A DNA stretch of 64,000 nucleotides from positions 4,465,378 to 4,529,377 of the forward strand of contig NC_087381.1 of assembly GCF_963675165.1 (NCBI RefSeq), in the 5' to 3' direction. The notes below the pieces were generated by a model. It was given only the letters and a program-made list of their open reading frames with translations, was not told the DNA's origin and ran no database searches. The position numbers were made by a program, and so were the translations under genes. Shown one piece after another: positions 1-13,000 of this stretch. Position 1 is the stretch's first letter. Every line of letters begins with the position of its first letter. The DNA is from Halichondria panicea (lineage: Eukaryota > Porifera > Demospongiae > Suberitida > Halichondriidae).

Positions 1-176
1 CTCTGACCGTACGTATTCCCTTATAATAGTTTAATACGACCACTTTAAATTTAAATAGGAGATTTAGTACACGGTCTACACTAGCTGTATATAGTACCAT
101 TTTATTGTTTTACATAATTTGAATTGTGACAGTGAAGACTTACAGACAATAAGTGACAGCTAGTGTACACACTTAC
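1..176. other. Dymeclin intron, left window edge
   Basis: This AT-rich stretch follows the GTAAGT donor of the last visible dymeclin exon on the minus strand. I see no further exon in it. The remaining C-terminal exons should lie beyond the left edge. Confidence 0.5.
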
Positions 177-3100
177 ACAATCCGAGTCCAGGGAGGGTGT
201 GTCGGGTGTTGTGGGTGTGGTCGGGGTGGACGGATCACTGCTGAGTCGCTCCGAGATCCTCTGATGCTTTTTAGCAAGAAGCTTAAACAAACTGGAGGGG
301 GAAGAAGGAGAGGCACGTGAATATTACGTAATAATGACATGTACATGTACATGTATGTAATTAACAATTAACTCAAACACTTAGAATACTACTTACAGAT
401 AGTCGGACTGTATTATATGTACATTGAAGGATGTACATATAATAATTGCTTCTAAATAATTATACGTGGAAAGGGGGATAATAATTATAACCACAAACAA
501 CATAGACAACAATGAGGTACATGCACTTCTATTAGTTTACAAAGCAATCTCTTCACTCACTTGACGATTTTCCTGGCAGCGTCGAGGTGGAGAGAGTGAA
601 AGTGAGAGGACATGTTAGCTAGTGCAGCCAGGCAGTTGGTGTGAAGGTACTTGTCCTACATTGTACAACAAGGGGTGCAGGGTTATACAAAACTGTAGGA
701 AAGGGTAGATAAGAACATAAGTCATAACAACAGATTGAAGGCCAATGAAAGATCCATCATAGTCAATTGTGGGGAAAACATCTGAACGTATGCAAAAGTA
801 TTGTGCGCGAGGTGACTGACAGCAGCAGCCATGGAAGCTAGGCTGTGATACTAATTTCTTGCACTGGTTACTCTAGCATGTTGGAGAGGGGGGGGAGTTA
901 TCATGGCACAACAAGCCCCCGCAGAGAGATACCAACATGCACCAACTTTCTTTTAAAAATGTCAATCCCATAGATAGCTAGAGTATACAGTACGTACTGT
1001 ACATGAACTAATACGTGTACATACAAATGTATAACAACTGAATTCATGTCTCACCCTGATGTGAGTGATGTTGACCTGTACGGTTTTGATCAGGATCATG
1101 ACCATGAGACTGCCAAGGGGAACAGCTGCCAGCCGCCGCTCAACGTACCAGGGCACATTCGGCACTATCTGTGAATGAGGGAGTGTACGAGATGTGTGTG
1201 GAAACTTCGTAAAATGTATAACTACATGCATGTACATGTACACTGTTAGCCTCGTTCTCAGGCCGAGTTGTTTCTAAAATAACGCTACCATAGGCCTAGG
1301 ATAGATTGTATCTGAGACTGGGCGTGTCTATAGCGATGGTAATCTGTGTAATAAAACATGCCGTAAATGCCTATTGAATTCATACTTTCACTGAAAATGC
1401 AGCTAGAAAGATAATAATAGTATGCTATCTAGTCCAGGTAGATTGAGCTACATGTAAATGGCTTCCAAGTTCATGGAATTAGTTGTACATGTTTAGTTTT
1501 GACAATGTAGACTCGACTATAAAATTTATAGATGCAAGCATGTAGATGCAAATGTGTGTGTGTGCGAGGTATGTAGTAGTGGTGGTCTATAATACGCTGG
1601 AGGACGAAACATGATCAACCATACCTTCTCGTGAATGGACTTATTGAAGCATTCATCCTGGCTGAGGATGAGTAGGATGATCAGCAACATGTACACGTGG
1701 TGGGAGCTCTCGTTACCGTGGTCATGCAGCTGTTTCAGTAGCGGCAAAACCTGATGAGGGGAAAATCAAGGAAATTAATTATGTGAATCACGAAAAAAAA
1801 TTCTGTACACTACTCGTATCAAGAAAAGGCTGTATCAACAAAAAGGCCCTGTCATGTCTGCTTTTTGTTTGAAAATGTATTATGTTAGTACATGTCAGTA
1901 TATACATGTATACTGCATGTATGGCCACTACATACAGCCTACCAATTGAATCACTTGTCCTCATGCATACATAGTAGTATATGGCACAGTCAATGTCTCA
2001 CTAGTTGTTCGATGTCTGATCTTGAGAAAATGAAGCTGGCCACGTTGGGGTTGCCTTGTAGCAAGAGGTAGAGCAAGAGAGCGTGGGACTCATCATTCAG
2101 CTGGCTGCATGTGAGGGGGGTAATAATAAGACTAGTTTATATATACATCAACTGAACGAGGGAACCACAGAGTCTATTATGTATGAGGTTTAGAACATAC
2201 TTTATTACAATACGATCGTGGTACATTTGTTTATAAGCTTTAACTATTATAGAGATCATCTTTAAGCTCGACACAAACATTACAAGTACAATAAATTAAG
2301 TAAACGATCAATCTACACACACTACTAATTAAAGGCAAGACTGACTCCCACCACATACACACCTGCACATGGTGAGGTAGATCTTCTCCAGACTAACAGA
2401 GAAAGAGCTCGTTCCTTTATCACCTCTCTCATCACTGAACGAACCCAGTGCGGTTCGATATGGGTTGTGTCCTCCGGCTTGTTGATGAGTCAGCACTAAT
2501 AGCAGGAGGAGGGAGTCCTTGGCCAGTGGGGAATGGGTGGGGTCTGCAGAGGCCACGCCCCTGTTCAGGGTGACTAGAGACCATAGTCCAGCTGTGTGTG
2601 TACATTTGGGAGGGGGAGGTAAATCGTGCACACACAAATTATCCATGATGAGCTTAACAGCAAATACATATACTCACCATGGGCTACATGTATATTGGCT
2701 ATATCTGTGTGTGTCCACACACGATACTAAGCTACGAGAACTCTAAGTGGCATTCTACATGTATTTTGTAATGATTGCGCACTGCACAGTGGTAATTGCA
2801 GCATCTGACTGTACCTGTGACTGAGGAGATCAGGCCAGGACCTTGGGATCGGTGAGGGGGGAGAGGCGGCTGGGAGATCACATGATCCAACAAACGATGC
2901 ACTAACACTGAGGCAAGGTCACTGGAGAGAGAGGGATGTACAGTACATGTAAATAAAGTTACAGTGCTGGTCTCTGAGATGTATTTGTACAGTAGAGCGA
3001 AATAAACACTTGGGATCAGCCATTAGTCCTCTATAGAAAGGCTGCCAAAATAAATATTATTGATTCTTCGAGAAAGGGATCTCATCCCATACAGGATTTT

Positions 3101-6100
3101 GAAGTTGAGGGGGAAGTAAAAGGGGGGGTCTAAAAAGGTCACCAGCAAATGTTGTTACAAAAAAGGTCAACTGTTATTTCAATAATGCAACATTGCCGGC
3201 TACGAAAACTCAGGGACATACCTGTATTATTTTGTTATTTAGATGGTTTTATGTGATTTCTGAATGCACATTTTAGGGGGGGGGGGGGGGGGGAGAAATT
3301 TGAGCCTGAGGGGGTTCCATGACACTTAATTTACAGGCTAAGGAATGGTATGGCTCCTAAGCAAACATTGCCAATGGCCTATCTTAACTGCATAATTATA
3401 AAACACACAATCAAACTAACTTTCTAATCGTGAGGATGTGTCGTACGAATATCCCACTGGCCGTCTGAGGTCGAACTTGGGAGGACAGAAAGACGAGGAG
3501 AAGATGTACAGCCTCCAGGTGGACATCATAGGTAAACGGGCTGAGATAATCAGCAATTTTTTGCTAGTACTAAAGTCACCCAAGTACCTATTTTTCTACC
3601 TCAAAAAACTCCTTTAGAGAGCTCACAAGCTAAGAGTGGTAATTGGGACTGTTAATCTAGGTAGCTAAATGTAGCTGCATGACCAATAATGGAGTAATGT
3701 CATGTGAACACCAGTGTTGTAATGTAAGAGAACTTCGTTGTGTATAAAAATTATACACATGTACAAATAGACAATACTCACGTAAACACTTACATGTACA
3801 ATATACATGTAGACAGCAATCATGCAATACACAATGTTTCAACTGTATGAGTTATGAGTGTTCAGTATGTTAGTGAGTACTCACCCTAAAGACACGTGAC
3901 AAAGCAATGAGGCCACACCTTCCACCAGCCGTTGAGAAGGCAGACCCCCCTCATTGATCCCACTACCACCCACAGAGGGTACCCTCGTCTGAAGGATATG
4001 CCCTGCAGTCTGTTGTGCTAGTGACTCCAAAATTGGATTGCTAACTGCCTCAGATACACTCGTACTTTTTTTACTTGTGCCATACGCTGCTGTTTCGTTA
4101 CTGTGTGTGGGCGTGGAGTTTTGAGGGAGTGACGGTGTGGAGGTGTGTAAAGTGTGAGGCTCAAGGGATGTGAGTTGTGGGATGGTGGTGGAGCCATCAA
4201 GATGGAGGGCTGCGTCGCTCTCAGAGTGTTTCTCAAGGAGGTGCTTGAGAGAGACGCGAATAATGAACAGGGCGTTGTGGACACGCCACGTCGAGAGGTT
4301 GCTGAGAAAGACAAGAGAATCATGTTATTCTGTCTGTGTGCAGTAAATACATTTATTGTTTTGAATGGATTTACTGTAGATCTTCGAGTTTGTAGAGTAC
4401 GTTACATTACATGTACATGATTATGGTCAAAGTGGCTGCTCTGAAAGTAGTATATTATTCTGAGTCTATACTGCATACATGTACCTAGCCTCGTCCCTAG
4501 TTGGCGAACTAGTGTTGTTTTGGAGACAACTCGGCCTGGGAACGAGGCTAACTGCATATCCAGCAACACTCACACACTGACCCCCTCTCACACAACTCAC
4601 ACAACTAACCCCCTCACCTCTCACACTCACACACTGACCCCCTCTGGCTCACCTCTCACACAACTAACCCCTCACCTCTCACACACTGACCCCCTCTCTG
4701 GCTCACCTCTCACACAACTAACCCCTCACCTCTCACACACTGACCCCCTCTGGCTCACCTCTCACACAACTAACCCTCTCACCTCTCACACAACTAACCC
4801 CTCACCTCTCACACACTGACCCCCTCTGGCTCACCTCTCACACAACTAACCCTCTCACCTCTCACACAACTAACCTCCTCACCTCTCACCTCTCACACAA
4901 CTAACCTCCTCACCTCTCACACTCTCACACAACTAACCCCCTCACCTCTCACACTCCTTCTGCTCCCTGAGTGAGGCGGCCTTCTCCAGACACAAGAACA
5001 CCAGAGTACGAAAGTTACCAGACAAATGGTGGTTTCTCACTGCAGGACAAATATTACGGTAGTCAAGCAGATTTTACACATTACTGAATAACAAAAATGG
5101 GCTTGAAGCCTACCACTATTTCTCGGTGTCAAATACAGGTACATGTAGGTATAGATGTCCATGTAATTGGAGCGAGCGAACAAGCCCCACAGTGAAGACT
5201 ATGATGCTGACCAAAAATCCGTCTTGGTACCGTTCTTATCGACAAGCTTTATTCATTATAACGATCTTTATTGACTACAGTGAATCATGTTTTCTTATCT
5301 TTTAAAATACCGCATTACTCCTTGTCGTACAGTATAAATATGTCAGATCAAAGAGGACAGAGGCAACAAGTAACAATTATACCACACTGACGTCACCACT
5401 AATTGATCTCATTGGTCAACAGCTGTATAATACATAAATAACATACAGCCCCAGGCATACACAGTTTTTAAGGTGTTTTCAGTAAGCAAAGAGAAAAGAG
5501 CCGTGCTTGACGATACTAAGACCCCAAAGCGACACCAGAAACAGCTCTCCAACAAGTTGGCTAAGCCTTCATGGGTCCATGGACGTGGTTTAGATACAAG
5601 AAGAGCTTGCAACTCCAGTAAGGGCGTCGAATGGCCAATGCTTGGACTTTCGAGTATCTGTAGGAGTCAACGTGTTGCTCAACTATATAGCTCTTTGACG
5701 GTTGCAAAATCCGTAGTCTTGCTATTTTTGTAGTCTGCATCGTGGATTGAATTGTTGCTAGGAGGAGGTCCTTTTATAATGCTGCGGTCACATTATGGTA
5801 TCAGGAAGATATATACCACCTATATAAGAGAAGGAATAAGCACCCATATATACTCCACTACCGTGGTTACTCCAAGGCGTATGTAACCATGGTAACCATC
5901 ATATACATATCTGAGAACGATGTCATCACACAGGTTACCTTACCTTGGTTTGCTGTTCCTTCTGTAAATAAAGTACCTGATAGCCTCTCTAAGAGTATAT
6001 GATCTACAACTTTGTCCATCCTTCCTGCTGCTACATCTAACATGAGCAACGAATAGAGTCTAGAGTCTGCTTATCCATGTGCTTTAATCACTTCATCCAT

Positions 6101-6796
6101 TACTTTTTTGTACAATAAAATGTTCATACTATGTAAATACATTATCATAGCCACAAGTGCAAGCCTCGATTTGAGACGCGAGTGGGCGTAGATACGAGTG
6201 AAAACTCGCTGTTCACGATTATACGCCCATTCCCTAATAAGCCTAAAGTTCTTGCAGAAAGGGTGGACGTATTTTCACTCGGGTACGGTAATGGTTAGAC
6301 TCACCTAGTGTCTCCAGCAGAGGTCTGGCAGCTTCTTCCAGGAGCTTGGACTCAGCACTGTGGAATGAGGTATGGTTTTATTACAGCAACCCACGCAATA
6401 CTGTGAAGTTTTATCCCTAATCCTCAATATATGCTCCAATTGATACTATAATTATTAGCATTTTAGAAAGACTTGTGGAAGATTTTAATCGATGGACATA
6501 AAAAATAATTCTCCAATCGACCTACACAGGGGCCTATAAAAAATACATCAAAACTGTTGGCATGCGCACCCTCACACACACACACATACTAGCCACTATG
6601 TATACCGCCTCTCCCCCCTTCCCGGCCCCATGCCCAATGGGCACACGTACACAGAGTCGGTAGGGGTGGCATAAGAGAAGGAGAGTAGTTGGTCCCAGAA
6701 GTTGTCTCCTGGCTCGATCTTTCCCTCTCCCACAAACCTCTGAAGAACAATGTTCTCTCTCAGCTTGGAAAGACTTGTGGAAGATGAAACACCCAT
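177..6796 (-). CDS. DYM: Dymeclin (partial, C-terminus off window)
   Basis: Dymeclin is a peripheral Golgi-associated protein needed for Golgi organisation and secretory traffic; in humans its loss causes Dyggve-Melchior-Clausen dysplasia. Twelve coding exons with GT/AG borders: 6796-6651, 6357-6305, 5039-4955, 4301-3885, 3540-3421, 2921-2815, 2591-2363, 2104-2002, 1750-1625, 1168-1055, 655-561 and 291-177. Their phases agree and join to 570 codons. The human protein is 669 residues, so roughly the last 100 are missing. Family matches visible in order are [15 protein letters not shown] (exon 1), [13 protein letters not shown] (exon 4), [12 protein letters not shown] and NPYRTAL (exon 7), [15 protein letters not shown] (exon 9), [14 protein letters not shown] (exon 10) and [16 protein letters not shown] (exon 11). 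The start is the ATG at 6796; it gives MGVSSS, which fits the N-myristoylation signal known for dymeclin. Exon 4 carries a long Ser/Thr/Pro-rich insertion after its conserved start. Confidence 0.95.
4566..4954. repeat. Minisatellite next to a dymeclin splice donor
   Basis: This is an irregular tandem array of units like CTCACACAACTAACCCCT and CACACTGACCCCCTCTGG in dymeclin intron 3. It runs up to, and on the minus strand begins at, the GTGTGA donor of exon 5039-4955. The open frame across it (Thr/His/Pro-rich) is only a product of the repeat. Confidence 0.9.
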
Positions 6797-7071
6797 GAAT
6801 ATCGATATAGCTAGCTAGCTAGCTAGACAAGCCTCCGATATACTATGTGTCGACCAAATAGAAAACATTCGGGGCTGGTGCGCGAGATTTTTTTAAATTT
6901 TACACAAGTACCCGCCAGCAAATTGGACCCCGCTGGCCACGCCCATTATTTAATTTCACTTCTTTTTTTCTGGCCTAAGGGTATGTACGTACGTACGTAC
7001 GTACGTGTAGCCAGAGATATGTAAGTACTTGTACTTTATCTCTGGTGTAGCTAGCTGCTGTTCTCGCGAAA
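6797..7071. promoter_or_regulatory. Divergent promoter, dymeclin / ankyrin gene
   Basis: This 275-bp gap separates the dymeclin ATG (minus) from the ankyrin-gene ATG (plus), so one interval must hold both 5' ends. It contains a (TAGC)n tract at about 6808-6826 and an (ACGT)5 tract at 6987-7006. I see no clear TATA box. Shared regulation is an inference from spacing only. Confidence 0.6.
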
Positions 7072-10000
7072 ATGGATAATGTAACTGTACATATACTTGC
7101 CAGAGATGGTGACTTGACTGCTATGCGAGCTGCGATTAGAAGGGGAGATGATGTCAACAGTGTGAGTGTAAGCTGGGAAAGTCTGTTTTGCTAGCTGTCG
7201 TGCATGCTATGACCGTAGTTGATGAGATATAGTATTAATCGCAGTGCCAACGTGCAACGTACTCAGCCCAACAACTGATTATCATAAAAGTTTTATCGTT
7301 TGCCCATTTGTATGTTTTGTTGTTGCCTGCGCGTACGCGTGCATCAAGAATTATGATTCATGTGCTCGTGGACAAGAATTCAGTAGAAAATGGATTGGGT
7401 GGGACTATTGTTTTGGTTCATGTGTGGATTTTAATCTGCCGTCACTCAACTATGAGCTGTAGCTTGCTGAAAGATAGAGTTAGTGTTATGTACTTTCGTG
7501 CGTGGGCGGATGGCGATATTGCTGACGTTACTCCCCCCCCTTCAAAGGTGATGTACATTCGTAACTATTCTCGACATGGCGTCAGATGCAACCATTCTAT
7601 TGCTATTGTAGTAAATAATGCCGATCCCTTTCCTTTACTTTATGGTCACAGACATGTTGTTAAAAGTTACTGTATGCTCTCACTCTTGTAGTTTGAGTGT
7701 ACTCCATTCTATTGGGCAGTCATGGGAGGTCACACTGACTGTGTTACAGAGCTGCTCTCCTCAGGAGCCGTAGTGAACCTGACTGATGAGGTGAGTATCT
7801 GATATTGAACTGTATATAGGCAGCATGTTCGTGACCATCACATCATTTGCTAGTGATGGTTGTGGGTGGTCCCTATGAGATGATGACCCAAGGCACTAAC
7901 ATGATTTAAATTGCTAGTGTGTTGCACTGCATCCTTAATTTGTACACAGTCATTGATGTGGCCGACATTTTCAATTTACTGAACACTGAGCACCATGCAC
8001 CAGCTTTAATATTATAGGCACTACATACATGTACAGTTGTAGGTACGTGTTCTGATAATTATGCCTCGGTGCGCATGCGCAAGCGAGGTATACGGTAATG
8101 TGTTTGTGTGTCTGTGTAGACTGCTACAGCTGCTCCAGGATGAATCAAGTGCAAGTAAGAGTTTCTATAGGCGTCTAGTCATGTTTACTTGGATTTCAAT
8201 TTGTGGATTTGCAAAATAATGCTTCGTTCTCGAGTTATAGTTTTGCTTACTTGGAATGCCATTGCAGCCTTTTCAGAAGAGCACGTAGCCAAACTTGTTT
8301 ACCGAGTGTTACTTAGTAGTTAGCTCTGCACTACAGCGCTAGCTATGGGTAGCTGCAAGAGTGAGAAGAGAGCTGCAAGGCTCTGCTGATGCAGCCATTA
8401 ATTTTAGACTTGAACTTTTGGCATCGATTGTTTTTAACAACGATCATGGTCGATCATTACCCACTCTTTGAGTTGCATGCAGCAAGTTCATCATGTCTAT
8501 AAAAGCTATTAGTAGCTTTATGTTATGTAGCTTTGGCATCTCCACCGAGGCATCAGCACCTGAGGTGCTTTCATTACGTTCATAATTATGTTGACCTATA
8601 AATTTGAAATGAATTAATAACAGAACCATAACCTCATTATGGATTGTTGCATTTTTTGCTTGTCGCCGATTACTTTATTTATAGCCTTCGAGCTATCACA
8701 CAGATGTGTTGTCAAAAGTTACTGTTATTACTCTCATAATTATGCTATCTTGTAGTTTGGGCGTACTCCACTCTGGGGGGCAGCCAACCATGGTCACGCT
8801 GACTGTGTTAGAAAGCTGCTCTCCTCAGGAGCTGTGGTGGACCTGGCTAGCAATGTGAGTATCTTAAAACTGATATGATATGTATATAGGCAATAGTTCA
8901 TTAGGAACAGTATGTTTGTGACCATCACATCATTTGGTAGTTACGGAATTATTTGCATGCATGTACAATTATGTTTTGCCTGAGGCTAGCTTATTTGTGT
9001 CCAGGGTGACAAACTGGGCTGCAGAAATTGTCTTGATATGGCTGTTATACAAAACCTAAGCTGAAACTGTACTTACATTTGTTAAATGGAGGCTGCAAAA
9101 GATGAAATACAGTACGTGGTACTCTTTTAATTAATGTAACCAGGAGTGCATGATTCATGCACTCCTGACGTAACATATCACGGATAGTTGCGTTTTTACT
9201 CTTTGCTAATCCTGTTTCTTTACTAGTCTATCACACAGATTGTCGTCATAACCTATTGCATGCTCTCACTCTTGTAGGATCATGGGTGGACTCCCCTCAG
9301 GATGGCTGCCAGTAGTGGTCACATTGACTGTGTTAGGGAGCTGCTCTCCTCAGGAGCTGTGGTGGACCTGGCTGACAAGGTGAGTATCTGATACTGAATT
9401 GATGTATCTATAGGCATTTCTGTACTGTAAAAAAATTATTTGTATTTTATACCATCAAGTTTATAATTCCCTGGGAAACTATGAGATTATGGCTCATAAT
9501 TCCCTGCTAAACACACACAAGTGGGATCTAAATAGTGCATCACACAGACGTGTTGTCAAACAGTTACTGTATGCTCTCACTCTTGTAGTATGGGCGTACT
9601 CCACTCCATGGGGCAGCCAGTGGAGGTCACACTGGCTGTGTTAGAGAGCTGCTCTCCTCAGGAGCCATGGTGGACCTGGTTGATGAGGTGAGTACACATA
9701 TCTGTTACTAAACTGATAATGTCTACAAGACCCACAAAAACATTTGCAATGTGAAGAATTGCTAGGATTGGCCGGTGGCTGCTCTCTTTTTGAGCAACGA
9801 TGATTTGAGGCCAACCCGAGCCCCTTAAATGGTCAGCCTAAATGGCGGAATTTTCTAGGTAAGCCTAAGAGGTAATGTGCCTCGTGAAAGCAATCGCAAA
9901 TTTGAGAAAAATGCCCATGGCTAAAACTTTAGTTGGTTGGAAATTGGTTGCTTGTGCACTGAGGAAAAGCTTCTCATGAAACGTACTTACATGTACATGT

Positions 10001-13000
10001 AAGCCAAACCAACTAAATAACATGTTTTAAAGACTTTCATCAACAATATATGGATCAAGCGCAGGCCGATAAAAAAATCTTAAGGGAGAGAGTGGTAACA
10101 AATAAGCCTTATTAGGGTATGAGGTGGGAGGTGGGTGTTTTTTATATTTTCACAAAAAGAGACCCGCTTGCATCGGTGAAGCATGCAATTAAGTTGGCTT
10201 GGCCTTTTTTAGTCAGTCACTCATTTGCCGTGAAATGTGATTAATGTGTACTTTTTCAAAATAATGTCTCTGTATTTGAATGTGACAATTTTTTTATTAT
10301 ATCATTCTCATAATAACACACAAAATAACACACACTCATACAAATGCAAACTATAGCTGTGCAGTTTTCACATGCATGTGACCTTTCCCTGCAGAGATAT
10401 ACAATTTAAACATAGAGGAAAATACTTTAAAAGTTCTAAAAAGTTACAGGAGTATAATTATAGCCTCTTTTTCGGAAACTTTACGGGGCCTCCTTGTTGA
10501 GGCCTTGTGAAGGAGGCTAAGGAGTATACCATATTTTCGCGTGTATTAATTTCTGCTATTTCTGCTATTTCTGCGAATGAGAGTATAATTGCAAAAATTA
10601 GTACTCGCAAATAATTGGCCGCCCTCTTGTTTAATGTATCCAGATCGACATTTTGCAAAAAATTATACCAGCAAAATGTACAAAATCGTAAAACGCAAAC
10701 AAACCTACCTGTGAAAATATGTCACCTTAAGGTAGTGCTAATCCTATAGTTAGCCTACTGTGTGGTTTTAATTGGGGCGAGCGAAGCGAGTCCCTTAGTT
10801 AGTCATGCACGTGGTCTGGGTGGTGTATGTATGTATGTATGTATGTATGTCCACCGTGGACCGGCATACGATATTTGCTTTTGTGACTCGTGATCCTTTA
10901 CCAATTTCTACGTGAGTCAATAACTTTAGCTCGATAAAGATATGAATAGCGACAAAACTAGCGATAAGCAGGATCCTCAGAAACAGCTAAAAAGAGAGAA
11001 AGGAGGCTTGCTACACCCAGAGAAAGATACAGGGCACACAGGAGCAGCAGGAAGTGAAGGTAACTGACTCAAACGGTTCTGCAGGTGTTTGCCTAACATA
11101 AATAAATGTTGTTTAGAAAGTGCACAAGCCAGCAGAAAGTGGCCAAATGTTCATTACACTTACAGAGACTCCAGAGGCCACACAGGCACGCTTGAAGCAA
11201 TACATGCAGGCATAGGCATACAGAGTGAATCCCGACATGCCTCTATTCGAACAATCTACTGTTCAATCCAAGATGCTGTTTATATCTGCAGTCATGCCAA
11301 TAATGTCCATCTATCGATTACCACTTGGACAATACAAGGTTTTGGTGGTATTTAGTAAACAACTGAGGGTCAACTGAGTAAATGACTGAGGGTCTTTACT
11401 AAACAACTGAGGGTATTTAGTAAATGACTGAGGGTTACTTAGCAAATAACTGAGGGATTCTCTTCAGTGAGTAAAAGTCAATACTAGGCATTTGTCTACT
11501 CCTCTTAACAGAGTGTGAATTCATCTGGGCACAGTATAGCCTCGGTCCCATGCCGATTTTTTTTAATAGAACGAAGTTGTAAAATACGGCCTGGTATTGA
11601 TTGTATCTGGGTGTGGCAGGAACCGGAAACCAAAGCAGAGATTCTTCACACTTTGTTTCCTGTCATATTCCCCGTATAAGTTTAATACCGTAATTTAGCT
11701 CCGTGTATGCTCTGGAGTAACTAAAATCTAGCCATAGATTATCTAGCTAGCTAGCTACTGCAAGTTTAAGTTGTTCAGATTAACGTATACAATGTCTGCT
11801 TCACAAGAAGGCCCCACTCATTGCAGAACAGGCCCAGCTCTTATCAGAAGGAAGAAAAGTCTTTGCCATGGTTTTCAACATGGTATGGTAAATCTCTTGC
11901 TTTCACTCACTGCCCTTTGTGATGGACTACAAACTAGTAGGTAGGACCAACACTGCCGGCCCTTGTCGACAGGTGTGTTGTTCTTGCAAATCTATCTGCT
12001 TCTTGTTTCTTGGTTCCTAACCACACCCCCAGATACAATCAACACCAGGCCTAGTTGTCGGCCTAGCTAGAAACAGCTCGGCCTGGAATCGAGGCTAGGC
12101 ACAGTAGAGCTCTAGCTATATAGGTACAGAATTCTAGAAGAAGTCGTGCACACTGTGCATGCGCACAACCTTGTGCTCATGCACACCTCCCTAATACCAG
12201 GAGCAGATTACAGATCAGTCAGTTATTGACTACGTAAATACCCTCAATCATAATACTAAATATTCCCTCAGTCATTTACTAAATACCCTCAGTTGTTTAC
12301 TAATTATATACCCTCAGTTGTTTAGTAAATACCACCAAAACCTTTTGTCATCAATATTTTGACACAAACGGCACCCCATAGTTTCCATCCTCTTCCTTTA
12401 CTTTATTTATGGTCTAGCTAGCTATCACACAGATGTGTTGTTAAAATTTTACTGTATGCTCTCACTCTTGTAGAAAGGATGGACTCCACTCTTTTCGGCA
12501 GTCATGGGAGATCACACCGACTGTGTGAGAGAGCTGCTCTCCTCAGGAGCCGAGGTGGACCTGGCTAAGGTGAGTTCTGATACAATACTGATATGTATAC
12601 AATGTATAGGCAGCATGTTCGTGACCAGAACGCTGAGCAACATGCACCAGCTGGGTGTATGTGTATAATTTACCTACATGCCAGCTGGGTGTATGTGTAT
12701 GTGTATAATTTACCTACATGTATATTCATAATGTAGGTAAAGGAAAGGGGTTGGCAACAGAAGTAACTCACGTGATCATTTAAATTTGGTTGTACGTAGA
12801 TAGTAGAAAATGTATGGAGCCCAATCCTATGCACTTGATTTGTGCCTTGCCTACTACTTGTATATACAAATGTAAATGTCCCCTTAAACATTCTAATAAC
12901 AAAGCACATAGTTTCATTTTTTGCTCGTTGCCAATCCCGTTCCTATTTATGGTCTAGCTATCACAGATGTGTTGTTAAAAGTTAACTATGTGCTCTCGTT

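Noticed and set aside
4520-4819. Thr/His/Pro-rich open frame
   Set aside because: It is a direct translation of the CTCACACAACTAACCCC minisatellite in a dymeclin intron, on the opposite strand, with no exon signals.
7244-7691. Two overlapping open frames in ankyrin intron 1
   Set aside because: They show no family motif, lie wholly between a good donor and a good acceptor, and including them would break the phase-0 exon chain.
8101-8140. Possible exon GACTGCTACAGCTGCTCCAG in ankyrin intron 2
   Set aside because: The same sequence, inverted, is part of the repeat at 57403-57923.
10941-11062. Exon-like ATG frame (MNSDKTSDKQDPQ...) ending near a GTAACT
   Set aside because: No partner exon could be joined and the ankyrin gene skips it cleanly; kept only as a note.
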